Shown here one piece after another: positions 1-14,462 of a DNA stretch of 64,000 nucleotides. Within the stretch, counting starts at the first letter, position 1, and every line of letters starts with the position of its first letter. Location: assembly GCA_036937835.1 (NCBI GenBank), contig CM072864.1, positions 5,089,501 through 5,153,500 on the forward strand, written 5' to 3'. This DNA is from Pampus argenteus. Lineage: Eukaryota; Chordata; Actinopteri; Scombriformes; Stromateidae. The notes below the pieces were generated by a model, which worked only from the letters and a program-made list of their open reading frames with translations, did no database searches and was not told the DNA's origin. The position numbers were made by a program, and so were the translations under genes.

Positions 1-180
1 CTTTTTTTGTTTTTTTAAATCATTTTGGTATTTGGTGACAAACCAAATTGCCAGAAAAAAAAATGAGGTGAACTCAGCGGTGTCCCGACTTGGTTTAAAG
101 AATAATTTATTCACAATAACGTTTTGCTCCCACGGACCTTCAGTCTGCAAAAAGAGGATATAACACACATGAGTGCACAT

Positions 181-251
<71 letters not shown>

Positions 252-2969
252 AGACGCCTTAGACACACTTCTGTTCTGTCAATATTAGTCTACAGAGGTT
301 CTCCTATAATATACAGTACATTTAAGTATTAACTATTCAGACCGCTTCACTTTTTGCACCTGATCGTGTTGTAAAATTAATTTTAAATAGTTAAAATTTG
401 CCATCAATCTACACTCAATACTCCATAATGAAAACTGAAACAATGTTTTTAGACCTTTTTTACAGATTCATTATTTTGCAAATAATAATAATATGTTTTT
501 CTTGTTATTTATTTATTTATTTAATACTATGAATTCATACCTATATAAACAATATATTTAGGTTACATTTCCCGTGTAACTTAAATGTTTGGGAAGCAGA
601 TAAGATATGTGGTGGACTTTAACCTATTTGGATAAAAATTAAGCATCAATATCATACCAAGTTTAATCATTTGTGGAATAATCACAGAAGTCTGTTGTGA
701 TTGTTGTCTGGGATTCGTAACCTGTCACACTTTCAAAAGATGGCTGCTAAAAATGAGCCGGCACATTTACAGAACTGTTGACTAATGCGTGTTTTCAGGG
801 GTGTCTCTTTGTTTAGAGATTTGACATGTTTCCAGATAGATGAAGTTAAGATACACACTAGAAGATCTTAATCACAGTCAAGGGGGAAACAGAGCATTGA
901 CTAACTTTCCATGATGCATTATTTATCAGCAACACCTCGTCCTCTCTTACTCAAGCTACGACAGTTATTGCTACTGAGGCACCGACATTTGTTCTGTGCA
1001 AACATGAAATGACGCACTCTTGGGATCACTTGTAACACTGCTATATCAATTTAGTATTGTAGAAGTATAGAAAATAAATATGTTTATTTATTACCACAGC
1101 CATATAAATATTGTCACACATAAACAAATGCACAGGGATGGGTAGTAAGTTTTTTTTTTTTTTTTTAAAAAGGAGCAAGTACTTTCACATTTCTTTTTTT
1201 TTAAATGTACTTTTAAAGTATATTTTTGAGCCAGTAATCGACTTTTTATTTTGCTACATTTTCTATTTATCTAAATGAGTGTAGATTGCCACTGTCTGCG
1301 TTTTAAATTCAGCTGCATTGGTACTACAGAAATATTACAGTAGCCTAAAGGCAAAGCCAAACAAGCATCTTTGGGCTACCGTAATTACTGCAGTAGCAAT
1401 GCAGCTAAATGCAGCTGGCTTGACTGCAGTGGGTATATTACGGGAGAGCAAGGAGCATCTCAACTGCCTGGAAGAAAGTAACCACCAGCTGTCTTTTGAC
1501 CCAATGTGGTGCAATGCCTACCTAAAAAAACCACCAAAAAAGAGTTTTTATGGCCGAAATTGTACTTTCACTTGAGTATAGTACAGTAGACTGTACATTT
1601 GTGCCGTACGAGCTTTGACAAAATCCTGATGTTTAGTTTCCTGTAGTTTTTAAGTGACTGGTTGAAATTATTTTTTCAATATGTAACGTTTGTAAGTAAC
1701 ACAGCTAAGTTTAGCCACACTTAGAAATAATCAGCGAGACACTGAAAAGATTTCCTCTTTTAGAAATGTTCAGTTTAAATCACCTTGGAGAAGAGGCCGA
1801 AACACGCCACGCTGCTGATGATGCAGTAAGCTTCAGGTGGACGAGCTCCCTTCCCACCAGGCTGCAGGTTGGAGAGTGAATGGAGGGGATATTTGATTTG
1901 ATTAAACATTAGAAAATGAAAATGATAACACCCAGCTTCAGTTAACACACCACACACCCACCAGTAACCTCCTGCAGTATCCATTTCTCCTGCTACCGTC
2001 AATCTCAGTCAGCACAAAGGAGAAGGTCTCACTGCAAACAGACATGGAAAACTCAGAACAAGAAGGAGAAGGAAAAACACGAAAATGATAAAAGAGAAGG
2101 CAGATTGTACCTGTGGTACTCTGTCAAAGGAGCCCAGTTGATGCCCTCTGGGAAACAGAAGAGGGTGATCGCCTTCAGCGTTTTCTCCTCCTCCTCCCTC
2201 TGAAATCTAGCCATCCCATCTCTCTGAAAGTGTACACACACACACACCAATATTTTATAATACTATAGCACTAGACTTGCCTCCTAAGACCTTTACCAAC
2301 AATGTGCTAATATGCTAACCTCATAACATTAGGCTTGTACCTTTGCTCCACCACATCAAACTGACCTTGGGGAACTGGTAGGTGATCTGAGGCTCATAAC
2401 TGCTGCCATCCTTGGTCTTCTTGAGGCTGACCACCACCAGATACTCAAAGAAGTACTGACCACTGGCATAGCGCTGCATGGATGTGTTGCCTGCCGTTGT
2501 CGCCGGCCCCTGAGGCTCACAGGCTGCACCCTCTGCATCTCCGCCTTCTGTAGGAAAATATAGATATACATTGTAGTTAACACTGTATGTTATATTGAAA
2601 AGTGTTTCTAATATTTTTACCCAATACTCCAGTACACCACCACCATTAACTTCATATAAAGTTCAGTAACCAGAAGAAACCTAAAGTCAATATTTGGAGC
2701 AGGTCAGTTGCTTCTGTATTATGTGTATATAGTACAGAGCTAGACGCAGGATGTGGACAGTGCAGCGAAGCATAAAGACTTCCAGCAGTCCAAACTTCAC
2801 AAATACATCCACCCATATCTATAAAGATTATTAATTAATACATTGTACGTCATGTGTTTATTCTGTGTGAAAACAGAAGCCAAACTGGGCAAACGGTACT
2901 GTAACAACAAGACTCCAGGATCTTGCTGAAATCCCACAGCACACAATCCTCTCTGAAACTACAAGAGCC

Positions 2970-3009
<40 letters not shown>

Positions 3010-3567
3010 AAAAGTGAGAGTGTATCCCTGTTATATCCACTATACTGAGTGTTAGATAGAGTTACATGTATCCTGTCTTTAGATACCCGTCTTTCCTGTT
3101 GACTGCACTCTGCTGCCCTGTTCAGACACTATTATTCAACTTCATCCTGTCTCCTTTACACCCTGCTCATGTGTTCTCTACTGCATTCCTCTCTTTTCTC
3201 TAAAATAATAGCACCCCAGCAAGGAGGTTTTTTTTTTCCTCAGGTTGGCAGCTTTGTGTCCCAGTGTGTTTTTGGCCTGCAGGCTTACATGAAGACTTAA
3301 AACACCCGCTACTCTGCTCTATGCTTGTTGCTACAATGCTATGCTATGCTATGCTACATGTGCAGTCACCACTAGACTGCTGCCTCACTCACAGAGCTAC
3401 AGAAAGTATAGAAAGTATTCACAACACATGCTACTGGTTGTTGTGTGTAAATATGACATCAGTTGCTTACTGTATATAATGTGTCACCAGAAAAACAAAA
3501 CACACTGCGTACCAACTCTATAGTCAGTTTTCATTCTGTGCATTTACAAAATAATAATATACAGATG

Positions 3568-3611
<44 letters not shown>

Positions 3612-6600
3612 GTATGACTATACCATCAGGTGACTAATTTTATTACCTCTTCTGCGTCTGCGGAAGGAGGACCACATGGCACTAATCCTCTTGAGGGCTC
3701 CTTGTCGTCCATCTTCTTCTTCACCAGGTGGGACGTTGTCTGTTGAGGAAACAACACCAGCAGCTTTGAAGAAAGATGTCACCATCATCCACACTAAGCA
3801 CACAGATCAAACATGAAGAGGCGACTTCTGCTGCACAAAAGATGTGGTCGCTGGAAGTCTACTGAAACAGCTGCTCTCCTCTGATCTTTAGTGGAGTATT
3901 CCTTTTTAAGACATTTATTTGACTATCCAATGTTGTTTCATATATGATTCAATCAATTCTTATCTTCAAGTCAAACAATATACCAGAGATTACTTACTGT
4001 GTTTCGCTGCAACACCAGAGATGTGGTTACCTTTAGGCTGCTCACCTAGAAAAAAAAAGAGAGAGAAACGCTGAAAAAAAAGGGGAATACACCAGTCTAA
4101 GACTGACTCTTTGTCATCCAGAGGGGCCTCTTATGAAGGAAGGAAGGATTAAATCGTTTCATAAAGCCAACTCAAAGCTAATGAGGTCAGACTCATTCAT
4201 GATTTCTAAGTGTGGGTATCCTATGCATCATAAGGAATGAATGAGGAAGACGTACAATAAAAGAAGCAACATCACTAAACAACTTTGAAGTTTGAATAAA
4301 ACCCCAGCCAGGTAATTTATTTAATAGTAAAATAACAATGTTTGCAGTGCATTTGGAAGCACTGACTATGTGGAGTGGAGCACTGTGTAGAAACTGCACT
4401 TGAAATTGACTTGAAGGTTAAAAATAACTGATAACATACTTGCACAATTGACTTTAAGGGACTGCCTGGGAGATAATCTGAACAAAGCGTTGTTTTTCAG
4501 TCAGATTGATTTTAACACCCTGGATTAAAAAAAAACAAAAAAAACTACCTTGACCAGGACCAGGCTAATCTGAAGGGTTAAAGGTTTTTCCATGTTTTTC
4601 TTATCATAAGCTCATGTGCAGAGCCGAGCCAACAATTAGATCATCCTACTTACAAGAATTGTGTGTGTATTCAAAGTCTGATATATCTTATTCCTCTGTG
4701 GCACAGAACTCTGTTGTTCTCCAAATACTACTAAAAACACGTCAGTAAGTTACACCGCTGCTCTGGTTGACATGTTCTGTCACTACAAATAGTACATACA
4801 TGTTAGTCTGTTTAGAAACAGCTCCACAGACTAATAACAGAGATCACATTTTCAGTCTCCAGAGAGTAGTTCTGTGCAAGGCAGACGTCACATGTACACA
4901 TGTGCATGTACAGAAACATACTTAACGTTAGACAATAACGGAGGTCTACAAGCACAGAGCGTTGGATACATGCACAATAGTTGTTAGTTGAGCAATTCAT
5001 TGTTGGTTTAGATCCAAACATGAGATTTGTTGACAATAAGAAAAAAAACAAAAATGTTCTCACTGTCACTTCAGATTTATTTATTTGTTTTTTCTGAATG
5101 CGGATTTGATTGACTGAAGTGACTATTAAAACGCATAAAGAAAAGTACTGTATGCTACAGTTGAACAGTTACAGGTGATGACCATCCAGAGAAAGAAACA
5201 TCAATATAATCTGTGTGAAATCACAAGTAAGTGAACTGCAGAGAACAGTACCTAAACTAGGAGACACTTCAACAATTGTGAATAACGAGCAAATTTATTT
5301 ATATTTGGAATTGCGCCGGGTGCTTGGACCTCATCATTTTACTTAAAGCATCTTCCATTAATGTTTTTACTGTTGCCTAACAACAAAAGGTTTTGTAACA
5401 CGACGGTTCCTATTAATCCTCAGTGGACGCTGCAGCAATAACAGCCTGCCGCTGAATCATTTGTTTACTTCAGACCCCCGAGGAAAGAATTTTCATACTA
5501 GTGCTGCATTCAAGTCATCTGGGGAAAAAAACGGCATTCTACAGGAATATTCTGCACCTTATCTTTAAGACAGTACATAAATAACAGGAAGAAATGGTGA
5601 ATACTATTTAAAAATGTACAATTCACCTCTCTCTAAGACAGTAAAACTTACTTCAGTACTACAAGGAAATACCACAAGTCTTTAATTAATTACAATGAGG
5701 CGATTTAGAACTGTTAAAATGTGCTGGCAGGAAGAGAAAGATAAAAAGAGGATGAAACCTTTATGACCTAAAAAAAATAAATAAAGTGAAGTTTTCCCCT
5801 TTTGTTGATGGAGTATTAGTAAAGAAGCAGGCAGGAAATGTGAACAGCGAGAGGAAGATGACATGCAACAATGTGGCAGTGAAGTAGATGAACACACCGA
5901 TACACTCAGCAGGGTGTGTGTGTGTCAAACGTCTCATCTCACCGTCGGCAAGAAATCAAATACATGTATTTCACAAGTCCTACTGCTGGAAATCAAATCA
6001 ATTTACATTATGTTTTTATGTTTTACTGTAACATGCCTGAACCTCCAAAGTGATTCTTATTTTATGTGTTTTTAACCTCTTTGGAGAAATACAGACTATC
6101 TGTACGTGACTCTACGTGATTTCATTTGTCGCCAAGAGAAAATTATAAATCTGAGAAAATTGGTGAGTGTAAACAAATTTTCTTCAGTCACTTCTATGTC
6201 CCATTTAAGAATGAATATATGTTCAAGTGGTTCTTGCACGAGGCCCAATGTTTGAAAAATAAAAAGAATAGAAAATCTAATCAATTTTTTAAAAATCTTT
6301 GAGGAGCTTAAACAAATGTCCCTCTGCTTCGATCATATTGTGGTGGAAGCAGAATTATCACACAACTTAACTGCTGAGTGGATCCAACGCAGTAAGTCTG
6401 AAAGACAACAAAAGCCTATGTTTTGTCTTGACACACAACAGTAAATTGCAGTAAAACCAGTTTAGTAATGAGAGATGTGTGTTGAACACATGTCCTTCCT
6501 GTTCAATTCAACTACGCTGCCACACACAAAAACAGGAGTTATAACCCCCGCACACACAAATCACACACAAAACTGGTAACACTTTACGACTTACTGCATT

Positions 6601-7421
6601 CTTGTTGGTTTGTGGTCGTTTCTGTGATGCCAAACATTATCTCCCATTTATCATCCACTTAAAACATTTGACGTGAAAAAGCCGAGTTCAACTGCATGTA
6701 TCATGAACTAGCTACAACTGGAGCAGAAATCCCACACATTGTTCAGGTTTCACTTTCAAATCTGGTTTATCTAACCGGTTCCTGACCACAAGCTTTGCTA
6801 AAGTCCACATCTGTTGAAAAGATCAAGTGTTTGCACTGTCAATAACAACACAGCCAGCCAGCACCTTGCAGTTGCACCACTCTGCACATAAGCAGCCAAC
6901 CAAAGAGCGGTATAGTATAGTACAGTGAAATATTATCTTATAGTATGTCGCCCTGGTTAAATACAGTCACATCGCAGGAAGCATTTCCTAAGCCTATGTT
7001 GTATTTCTGGTGTTCAGCTATGAAGTGGGTGTACATATCAGTCCTGTTTAGCAGCCTCATAGCCTGAGGCTGCTCAACATGTTACATCACGCTGTCAATC
7101 CTATAAAGGGAAGAAACAGCACTGAGGCCAAACTAAAACGGTCTGAATCGCAGAATATCCTCATTTATTTTATTTTTTTTTCAGATTTTATATGTCCACA
7201 TGTTACACACAGAAAACACAGCAGCTTTAAATTTTTATAATGTATGTTTCAGCAGATCCCTTCCTGTGTCAACAACCACATTCCAGGCTTAATGTGCAGT
7301 CAGCCATGAAGGACCTTACCTAGGTTACTGAGTTTGACTTCAAAAATTAAAACTAATTAAAGAAACAAACAATTTAATACATTTATATCTTGGAGTTGAT
7401 GGACTAAAGACTAAGGACATA

Positions 7422-7455
<34 letters not shown>

Positions 7456-7911
7456 TATATACATATGTCCCATGCTTAAGTAGGCTCTAATATGTGCATT
7501 TGTCAGAAAACAAGGCCGGTAAAGGTGCTCTTGTGAAGACATTATAACAAACTGCATGGCTACTCTTAAACTTTTAAGTCACACCCGTCGTTTTGTGTGT
7601 CTAACGTCCATTATTTAATGTGTGCTGTCGACTCTCAAACACGCCTTTGGCTCTCATATAGAAGTAGACTGAACTTCTTAATAGAAACATTATGATAACA
7701 TTAAAATATGACGCTAGTTTGTATCAATGTGACACATATGTTGCGCTGATATCGTGGATGCATTATAGTCGGTCAGTGACAGTGATGGTGAAACTCACTC
7801 CAGCGGCTCTTTGGGTTCGTCGGTCCGGCCTCTTTTCTTCTCCTCGTTACAGCTCCACTCATTTCTGCTTCCTCAAAGTGTTTTACTCTCAACTGTTTTT
7901 GTCCGAAAACC

Positions 7912-7948
<37 letters not shown>

Positions 7949-10900
7949 AACTACACAACTGCGCGTCTTTTGCGTCTCCATTCCTGCGCAGAACATCGCA
8001 GACTGGCCCGCGTGCTCACCGCTCTGCCGCCGCGCGCACCAGCGAGCTGTGTTGCGTTCAAGTGATGACGGCTTTCTCTTCATTAGGCTAATATAATTAT
8101 CATTAAATCACCGACGGCATGTCAACAACAGATTTAACGCGCATTCCCAAAGTCAGCACTCAGAGCCTGATAGTTGATTCACTTAAAAACAACAAAAAAC
8201 AACAACAAAATATCATTCCTGCATGAAACCATGAAGGTACCAGCAGGCAATAGTCCAATTTCCTTGAGTGAATGCAGACTAAAATACTCTTTACCTTCCA
8301 AGAAACCTGTTTAATGTCAGAGAGCAGAGTCAGACTGGATGTTAAGACAGGTTGGGATTCTTGGAAAATGCTGTGTGTCATGAAGATATTATTGGAGCAA
8401 ACCAACTGAGCACCTGTGACACCTGTGAAAAATGCTTTAGGAGTTTGCATTTATTTTCTCTCCCACAAACACAACACGAGAGTTACACCTCAAATTCTTC
8501 ACTGCAGGTGCACAAATCCTATTCTGCAAATCACAAATTAAGAAACCCAGTTGCTGTGATAGTGGTATCCACAAATCAGTGTGTGAATTCATGCTACAAG
8601 AGTTGCACACCTGAAGAATAATTAGTTTTTCTTGGATTTTTTTCAAGCAAACACGTCTCACTTTTGCACCCCATATCTCAGTAAAATGTGGAGCAAAAGT
8701 GTTTTGTGCTCCTGTAGAGTCTGGGGGTGTGCAAATAAAGCTGTCAAATAAATGTAGTAGAGTAGAAAGTCCACTATTTCCCTCTAAAATGTTGTTGACT
8801 GGAAGTATAAAGTAGCAAATGGAAATATTTAAGTATTTGTACTTAAGTAATATTTCATCCTGTAGCCATGTTATGTCATACTGTCTCTGTCTGTTCCTGT
8901 ATTCAAGTAAGGAAATATTTTGCCCATTTATTTGAAGATAAATCAAAGCCAATTGTAAAAAAAAAAAAAAATACACGTTGGAGTAAATGCAGTTTGTGAA
9001 TGGATTATTTAAAGGAACACACAGACGTTGCAGGCTGGTCATGCGGTGTAGATGGTGGGCGTACAGCGTGCAGGACTTTGAAACCAGGGTCGGTTAGTTT
9101 ACTTAATTGTGGTTATCAATATTTAACCAGATGATGATCTATTCCTGAGCTTGAACGAGTGTTTTGAGAGAGGCTAAAGTCAAAATAGCAACTGTGCTTT
9201 AGTAACCACAGGTGAACTTCTAACTGATACCTTAAGTATAAGCACTCACTGTTTCTTTTAGCACATTAAGCTGCTTCTCACGTCCAGCAGCAGCAGCAGC
9301 AGAGTAAACAGCTTCACCGTGAGGTCTCACCACAGACACAGATTTACACTGTAGCTGCATTTGCAAGCTGTATTCTGCTTTAACAAAGCAATAAGATATT
9401 GCTTCATTTAACAGACTGACCTTTTCGCTTACCTGTCTTGTTCACCTGGTCCCGAGCTCTGTGTGACAGTAAGGTATCATCTTCACCTGGGGCTGGCTCT
9501 AGGATACAAACAGAAACAAAGTGATTGGATGTGAATGTCTGTGGGGTTTTTTAAGACAGTAATATAGATTATTTACCCTTTTTCGATGACACCCGGACTG
9601 AAAAAGACCGAAACCTTTTCCGCCCTGTACATCCACCCTCTTCACTGCTGTGTCCTTCTGTGGAAAAAAAAAAAATAATCACATAGATATTTTAAAAGAG
9701 TTAGCAATAATCAACAGGCTAATTGACCACTGAGATCCACTGTCTTACTTTTAATTCGCAGAGATGAGAATCTGAAATTCCTCCTCGAGGTCGGAGACAG
9801 CTGCTGCTCCGCTTTCTAAAAGAAAAAGGGAACAAAATATAACACTAAGAAGTAGATGATCAACACGTCATGGTGTGACTGAGCGTCGACGTGTCCCACT
9901 GGACCCTGAGGGACGCCACCAGATCCCAGAACAGGCTGAAGGACATGAAGGACATGTCTAGAGACCTTAGTGAGCCTGCTGCCAGGGACAGATAGATGGA
10001 TGGATGGATGGGTGGATGATAGATCCATATATGGATTCTGGTGATCCACTGGCCTTTACTCTTATTTCCTCTTGCACACAATGAACTGTATTTCAGTGGT
10101 AAGCAAATATCATACTATGAATTATAAATTATTCAACCATAACAAAATGTGTTTCCTGTTTATTGATGCCGTCACTTCTCTAACACTAAGTCACTGTTTT
10201 AGTTAGACTACTGACCCTCAGCAGGAACATACTGCGTGTATATGAGTATTACTGCTTCTGCATGAGAAGCCACTATTTATAGCAGACCAAAATGACAGGA
10301 CATGAGGATGCCCTATGGGAAAACTCCACCAGCAATATAAACCCACTGTGTACAAGTGGAATGCAAAGCATGAAGTATTTGTAATATTAGTTAAAATAGT
10401 AGAACATAGGTTCATTTATGCTGTGGAAATACCAGATTTCTGTCCCTGAAAGCTTTAACATTTGCTGCCTAGTCATTGATCTTTCTTGGGGAAAGTTCTC
10501 TGGCACAGGAAATGATGCATTTTATGTGAGTAAACCAAGAAAAGAGCGCCACCTACACCAAGGCGAAGCTCTCCCATAGTCAAGATGTCACAGTATCACC
10601 TGCACTAACTGATAAATCAGCCACTGCAGCCGCTGCTTATAACAGATGGAAGTGCTGTACATGTTCTAGTTCCCCACTACTTCCAGTCTTTACCATCTCT
10701 AACTGTATTTCACACACAGACGTAACACTTATATTAAGTGTTCATTTGAAGCTATTATATGAAGAGTTGGTAGTATTAATATGACACTGTGACGTAAGCC
10801 CCACCCCACACAGAACACACTTATAAACATATAAAAACCTCACGTAGTGTCTTTAAAATGAGTCAAATTTCAAAAAAAGGTTATTTGAAGCTTCTGGCAA

Positions 10901-11023
10901 TAGGCTGATGCACGGCTGTTAAACAGGCACACACTTGCCTTTTCCCCCCTCTGGTTTATCATTCACCTCAAAGAACAGATGGCCTTCGGTGTCTATAGTG
11001 ACCACGCCCATGAGCTCCATCAT
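1..11023 (-). CDS. dennd2d: DENND2-family (DENND2D-like) Rab GEF, 5' part, runs off left edge
   Basis: DENN-domain proteins of this family promote GDP/GTP exchange on Rab GTPases in vesicle traffic. Ten exons join in one open frame of 285 codons: 10967-11023 (start MMELMG), 9749-9815, 9577-9657, 9433-9498, 3998-4045, 3647-3739, 2366-2547, 2111-2223, 1962-2031, 1784-1861. Residues 1 to about 145 are a polar, arginine- and serine-rich linker built from small exons. The upstream DENN core follows, with YFFEYLVVVSLKK, YEPQITYQFPK, LKAITLFCFPEG, ETFSFVLTEIDGSRR, GYCRRLL and ACFGLFSK. These motifs and the short N-terminus fit DENND2D better than 2A or 2C. The central and C-terminal DENN exons are not in the window. 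Family is near certain, paralogue probable, and the first exon is inferred from phase and an ATG only. Confidence 0.8.
184..249. repeat. CA microsatellite, 33 units
   Basis: Perfect CA run at the left end of the window, in a region that should be an intron of the DENND2-like gene. Confidence 0.95.
2973..3007. repeat. TA microsatellites in DENND2 introns
   Basis: TA run in a DENND2 intron; a second lies at 3572-3608, only about 40 bp from the donor of the exon ending at 3647, and a third at 7421-7442. Confidence 0.9.
8160..9420. other. Large intron of the DENND2-like gene, no exon seen
   Basis: Part of the 5.4-kb intron between exons 9433-9498 and 3998-4045. A minus-strand open frame of about 200 codons at 8437-9042 has no recognisable domain and ordinary intronic AT content. 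The text around 8630-8740 has the feel of a dispersed fish repeat, but only one copy is present here. A CAG run of four units lies near 9288. Nothing else is supportable. Confidence 0.4.
9880..9993 (+). other. Unexplained GC-rich frame inside a DENND2 intron
   Basis: A plus-strand frame of about 33 codons reads as a charged, helix-like peptide (DATRSQNRLKDMKDMSRDLS), ends in TAG, and runs into a GATG microsatellite. It stands out from the AT-rich intron by its codon-like composition. No acceptor is obvious. It could be a processed fragment of another gene or chance. Confidence 0.15.
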
Positions 11024-12149
11024 AAACACACACACATTTCCGAGAAGATTACCATGTGCCTTTATCCTATCTATTCAACTTCAATTTTATTCTACATAAT
11101 AACCCATGTTATACCTTTCTAGACTGTATTCTTAATAAAAAAAACAAAGATTTAAGAGATGATGTTCTTTATATTCTACCTTATTATTATACTTTCACAT
11201 TTAAGACTTTGCAGTGTAATATGATGACGACATGTTTGGTATATACATTCAAAAATACATGTTTTTTTCTGGATTCTTTAACATGTGTTCATCATCTCTT
11301 GACTCCTCAGGTTTATCTTGTAAAACGTTTATGTTTGAAAGGTGGTGTCCTGACTTAAAAGTTGCACTAAGTAGGAGAATTAAGAGTTGTTCTGCACCTG
11401 TGTGTGCATTACAAAACCAAGAATTTCACTTATACAGTGATGGTGTGATGTAAACATGCATTTCACTTAATACTAACAGGTGGCAGGAAGTCCTGATAGT
11501 TGAGGTTAGTGTACCAATAGTTTGCAATTCATTCTTACTACAGGAAGTAAAAGTTACATTTTCAAGATGTCATGTGATACACACAGGAAATGTTTTTCAA
11601 ACACTTACAAACCATTGTATGTCAATTTTACTCATTTCCACCTATATTAATGTAATACTGCACGTTAACCTGTGTGTTTCAGATATCAACAATAAATAAA
11701 TCATATGTAAATTAAACACATATCACAAAACATCTGCCTATTGAAACATGTAGTGTAGCCTTGAACTCATAACATAAAGAGCATAGAAAGTAAAGAAACA
11801 TACTCACCACCTGTGACATCGGGTCCATTTCTGTCATCTGAGCAGGTGGAAGAATCCAACACTAATGTGACGACTGGCATAAATCAGTCAATGAATACTA
11901 ACGTAACTGTTAAATACAGCCGGTGTATGTAAATGTTGGTTGGTTGGTTAGTATAGTGTGTAAGTGCACTTCCTCATTACAAGTGGAACTGACGGACTTC
12001 AGTCTCAGCAAGTGATTGCCTCTCTCAATGTAAAACCAAAGTACAGTGACGACACGTGTGTGTGTGTGTGTATCTGTGTTTCCACTGGTTGAACCATTTC
12101 ATCTTTTATATTTTTATGTTTAAACTTGGAATTTGATATGTTTATGCAG

Positions 12150-12184
<35 letters not shown>

Positions 12185-14462
12185 GCTGTGGTGACTTCCT
12201 GGGGCAGACCCTGGAAGTCACACAAGGAAGGGAAGAAAGGAAGGAAGGGACGACCAAGCACAGCATAAGCTGTCAAAGTCACTGTTCCTGCTGTCTTCTC
12301 TATAAAGGTTTAAGCTCCAGGAAACCAGCACATAAGACGTTAGAATTCAAGGAGGTGCACAGTCTGACCAGCAGGGGGGGTACGCTCGAATACTTTATGC
12401 ATGACTGTATGAGTTTGAATTGCTGAGTTGCTATTTTTTTCTTGTTGCATTTTGCATAAACAGTGAACTAACTCCAGTCACTGACTGTACAAACACCACA
12501 TCTGTTAGTTCCATTACAAATCCACAGTGACATTATGTAACACCAGTGTGTTTCATACGTGTATTACTCAGAAGAGTCTCAGACAGTCACGGCTCCCCCG
12601 TTTCCTAAAAACATTATCTTAGTTTCATTGGAAGTCAGGCGGCTGTGATCAATTTAAGATGCTTTTGGGACTCATTAAGTTCTGACAGCAATGGAAAAAG
12701 ACTCAAGATCATAACATGACATTCTTCACAGATGTGTTCGTATCTGTAGCTTGTACTTCTACATTTAGCTATCATCCCAACAGTTTAACACATTCAGATA
12801 AACACATTATGTTTAAGATACAGATATCAGTCTGTCACATGACAGGGAGACTCTATTTTAATCACAGACACACTTCTTTTGGTTCACTGTTTTATTCAAG
12901 CGACAATTTGTAAGAAAATGTGTTAGTATTTTACACTTTTAATGAGTCAGCTGACAAACACCAGATGAAAAAGTCAGCTCTGATTCCAATATGAAATCTC
13001 ACAAAAAGCTGTTATATTGCAAATTTGAAAAAAACAAAAACAAACGTGTGGGTTTTATCAAATAAAATATATAAAAAAAATAAATAAGGGAGGCTTTGGA
13101 GTGTCTCAATTCAAGAAAGGATTTGAAAATCTTTGTATACAAACAAAAAAGGCAACATAAAACTATATATGTCAAATATGTAAGCTGAACGTCTGGTGAT
13201 TTCCTGAGAGAAATTCAGCTCTGATCCACACCACATGACACTAGACTCCAACTCAAACCTTTATATGTGATGATGATGATGAAAACTCAAAGTGGAAGAC
13301 TGAAGGCAGCTGTACTAGAAAAGAAAATGTGAAATTCTGCATATTTGTTTTATCTGCAATCAGTTTGATTTGTGATAATTTGACTACGTCGATGGTGTAA
13401 TATGCAACACAAGCACAAAAGTGAAATAAAATCTAGACGGTGTCTGTTTAAGATGAGACCTTCACATAAGGTCATTTTACAGTACGATTGTGGTGTACAC
13501 TGACATGTGACACTGGGTCCTACACTTCCCATAATGCATTAGTGTACTTTTTTTCTGATACTGCCCTTGTCTGGAGCACCACTCCTCGCATGTGAGTTTG
13601 TTCCATTGCTACAACAGTTAACATGTCCACTTTCTCAAAGAACAAGGGAAAAAACACACGTGATACCAGTACGTGGACTATTTTCTGATTAAAGTGTTCC
13701 ATCGAAGGACGGCTTCACAGGTTTTCAGGTCTGTCAGAGTCAGATTATATGAACACTGAAACAGGCTTTCCTTTTCTGCAATCATTCCTGTTCATACTGA
13801 CATGTGAAGGGATACAAAAAGATGGAAAATTGTACTAAAAACACAAACTTTACACTTGATTTGACTCTTTTGGATGCCGAAGCTTCATATTAACTTGAGA
13901 AAAACCTTTTTGGATTTTCTCCTCCATTACTTAAATTGAATTATGCAGGGATCTCTTCATGTCAGTATGACCAGGAGGAATGAAAATCTGTTTTAATGAT
14001 CATGTGGGCTCCTCTTTTTAAGACAGACTTGAAAGATTGTGAAGCCGTCCTTGCGTCCTAATACAAAAAAAAACAACACAGCTCTGCCATGGTATACTTT
14101 AAATGTGTCTGTACACAGTCACCCTGATACCACTGTGTATCTGTGGTAACTTAACTGAAATAATAAAAAAAAGTCTTCAAACTAGATTTAGAAACATAGT
14201 GAACCCTGTGTTCGCTCCACCACAAATGCTTGTTTCTATATATCATAGAGCACTGGATTTCTACTGCTGAGTCACAAACAAACAAACAAAACATTCTTCT
14301 TTAAAAGCCAGAGACGATATCATTTCATGATGTGGATTACAACAAATTAATTACACAGACAGTCACCACTCCAGACTCTAGAAAACGAAAGACCAGCTGT
14401 GATGTTTTTGCAGTGTGTGACCTGGACTGTCTGGTGAGGCGTGTGTGTCATCGTGAGGGATT
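11024..14462. other. Space between the plod1 stop codon and the DENND2-like start
   Basis: Both flanking genes are on the minus strand, so this holds the 3' UTR of plod1 and the promoter side of the DENND2-like gene. On the minus strand an AATAAA lies near 12891-12896, giving a possible 3' UTR of about 1.57 kb. A TA microsatellite lies at 12154-12182. At 13500-13560 is a short dispersed sequence containing cctacacttcccataatgca, repeated at 61795-61825. No further coding exon is supported. Confidence 0.4.
11805..11880 (-). other. Possible alternative 5' exon upstream of the DENND2-like gene
   Basis: On the minus strand an ATG at 11880 opens 25 codons (MPVVTLVLDSSTCSDD...) up to a good donor (GGTG|GTGAGT). 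Its phase does not fit the next DENND2 exon at 9815 unless a less likely acceptor six bases inside that exon is used. It may be an alternative first exon, an exon joined through one I did not find, or chance. Confidence 0.2.

Noticed and set aside
7692..8096. 134-codon open frame with a threonine run
   Set aside because: The run is a CAA microsatellite read in one frame. No splice context or similarity.
8437..9042. 201-codon open frame on the minus strand
   Set aside because: No domain, no family similarity, includes a poly-F from an A run, and lies in an intron on the same strand as a well supported gene. Chance or repeat.
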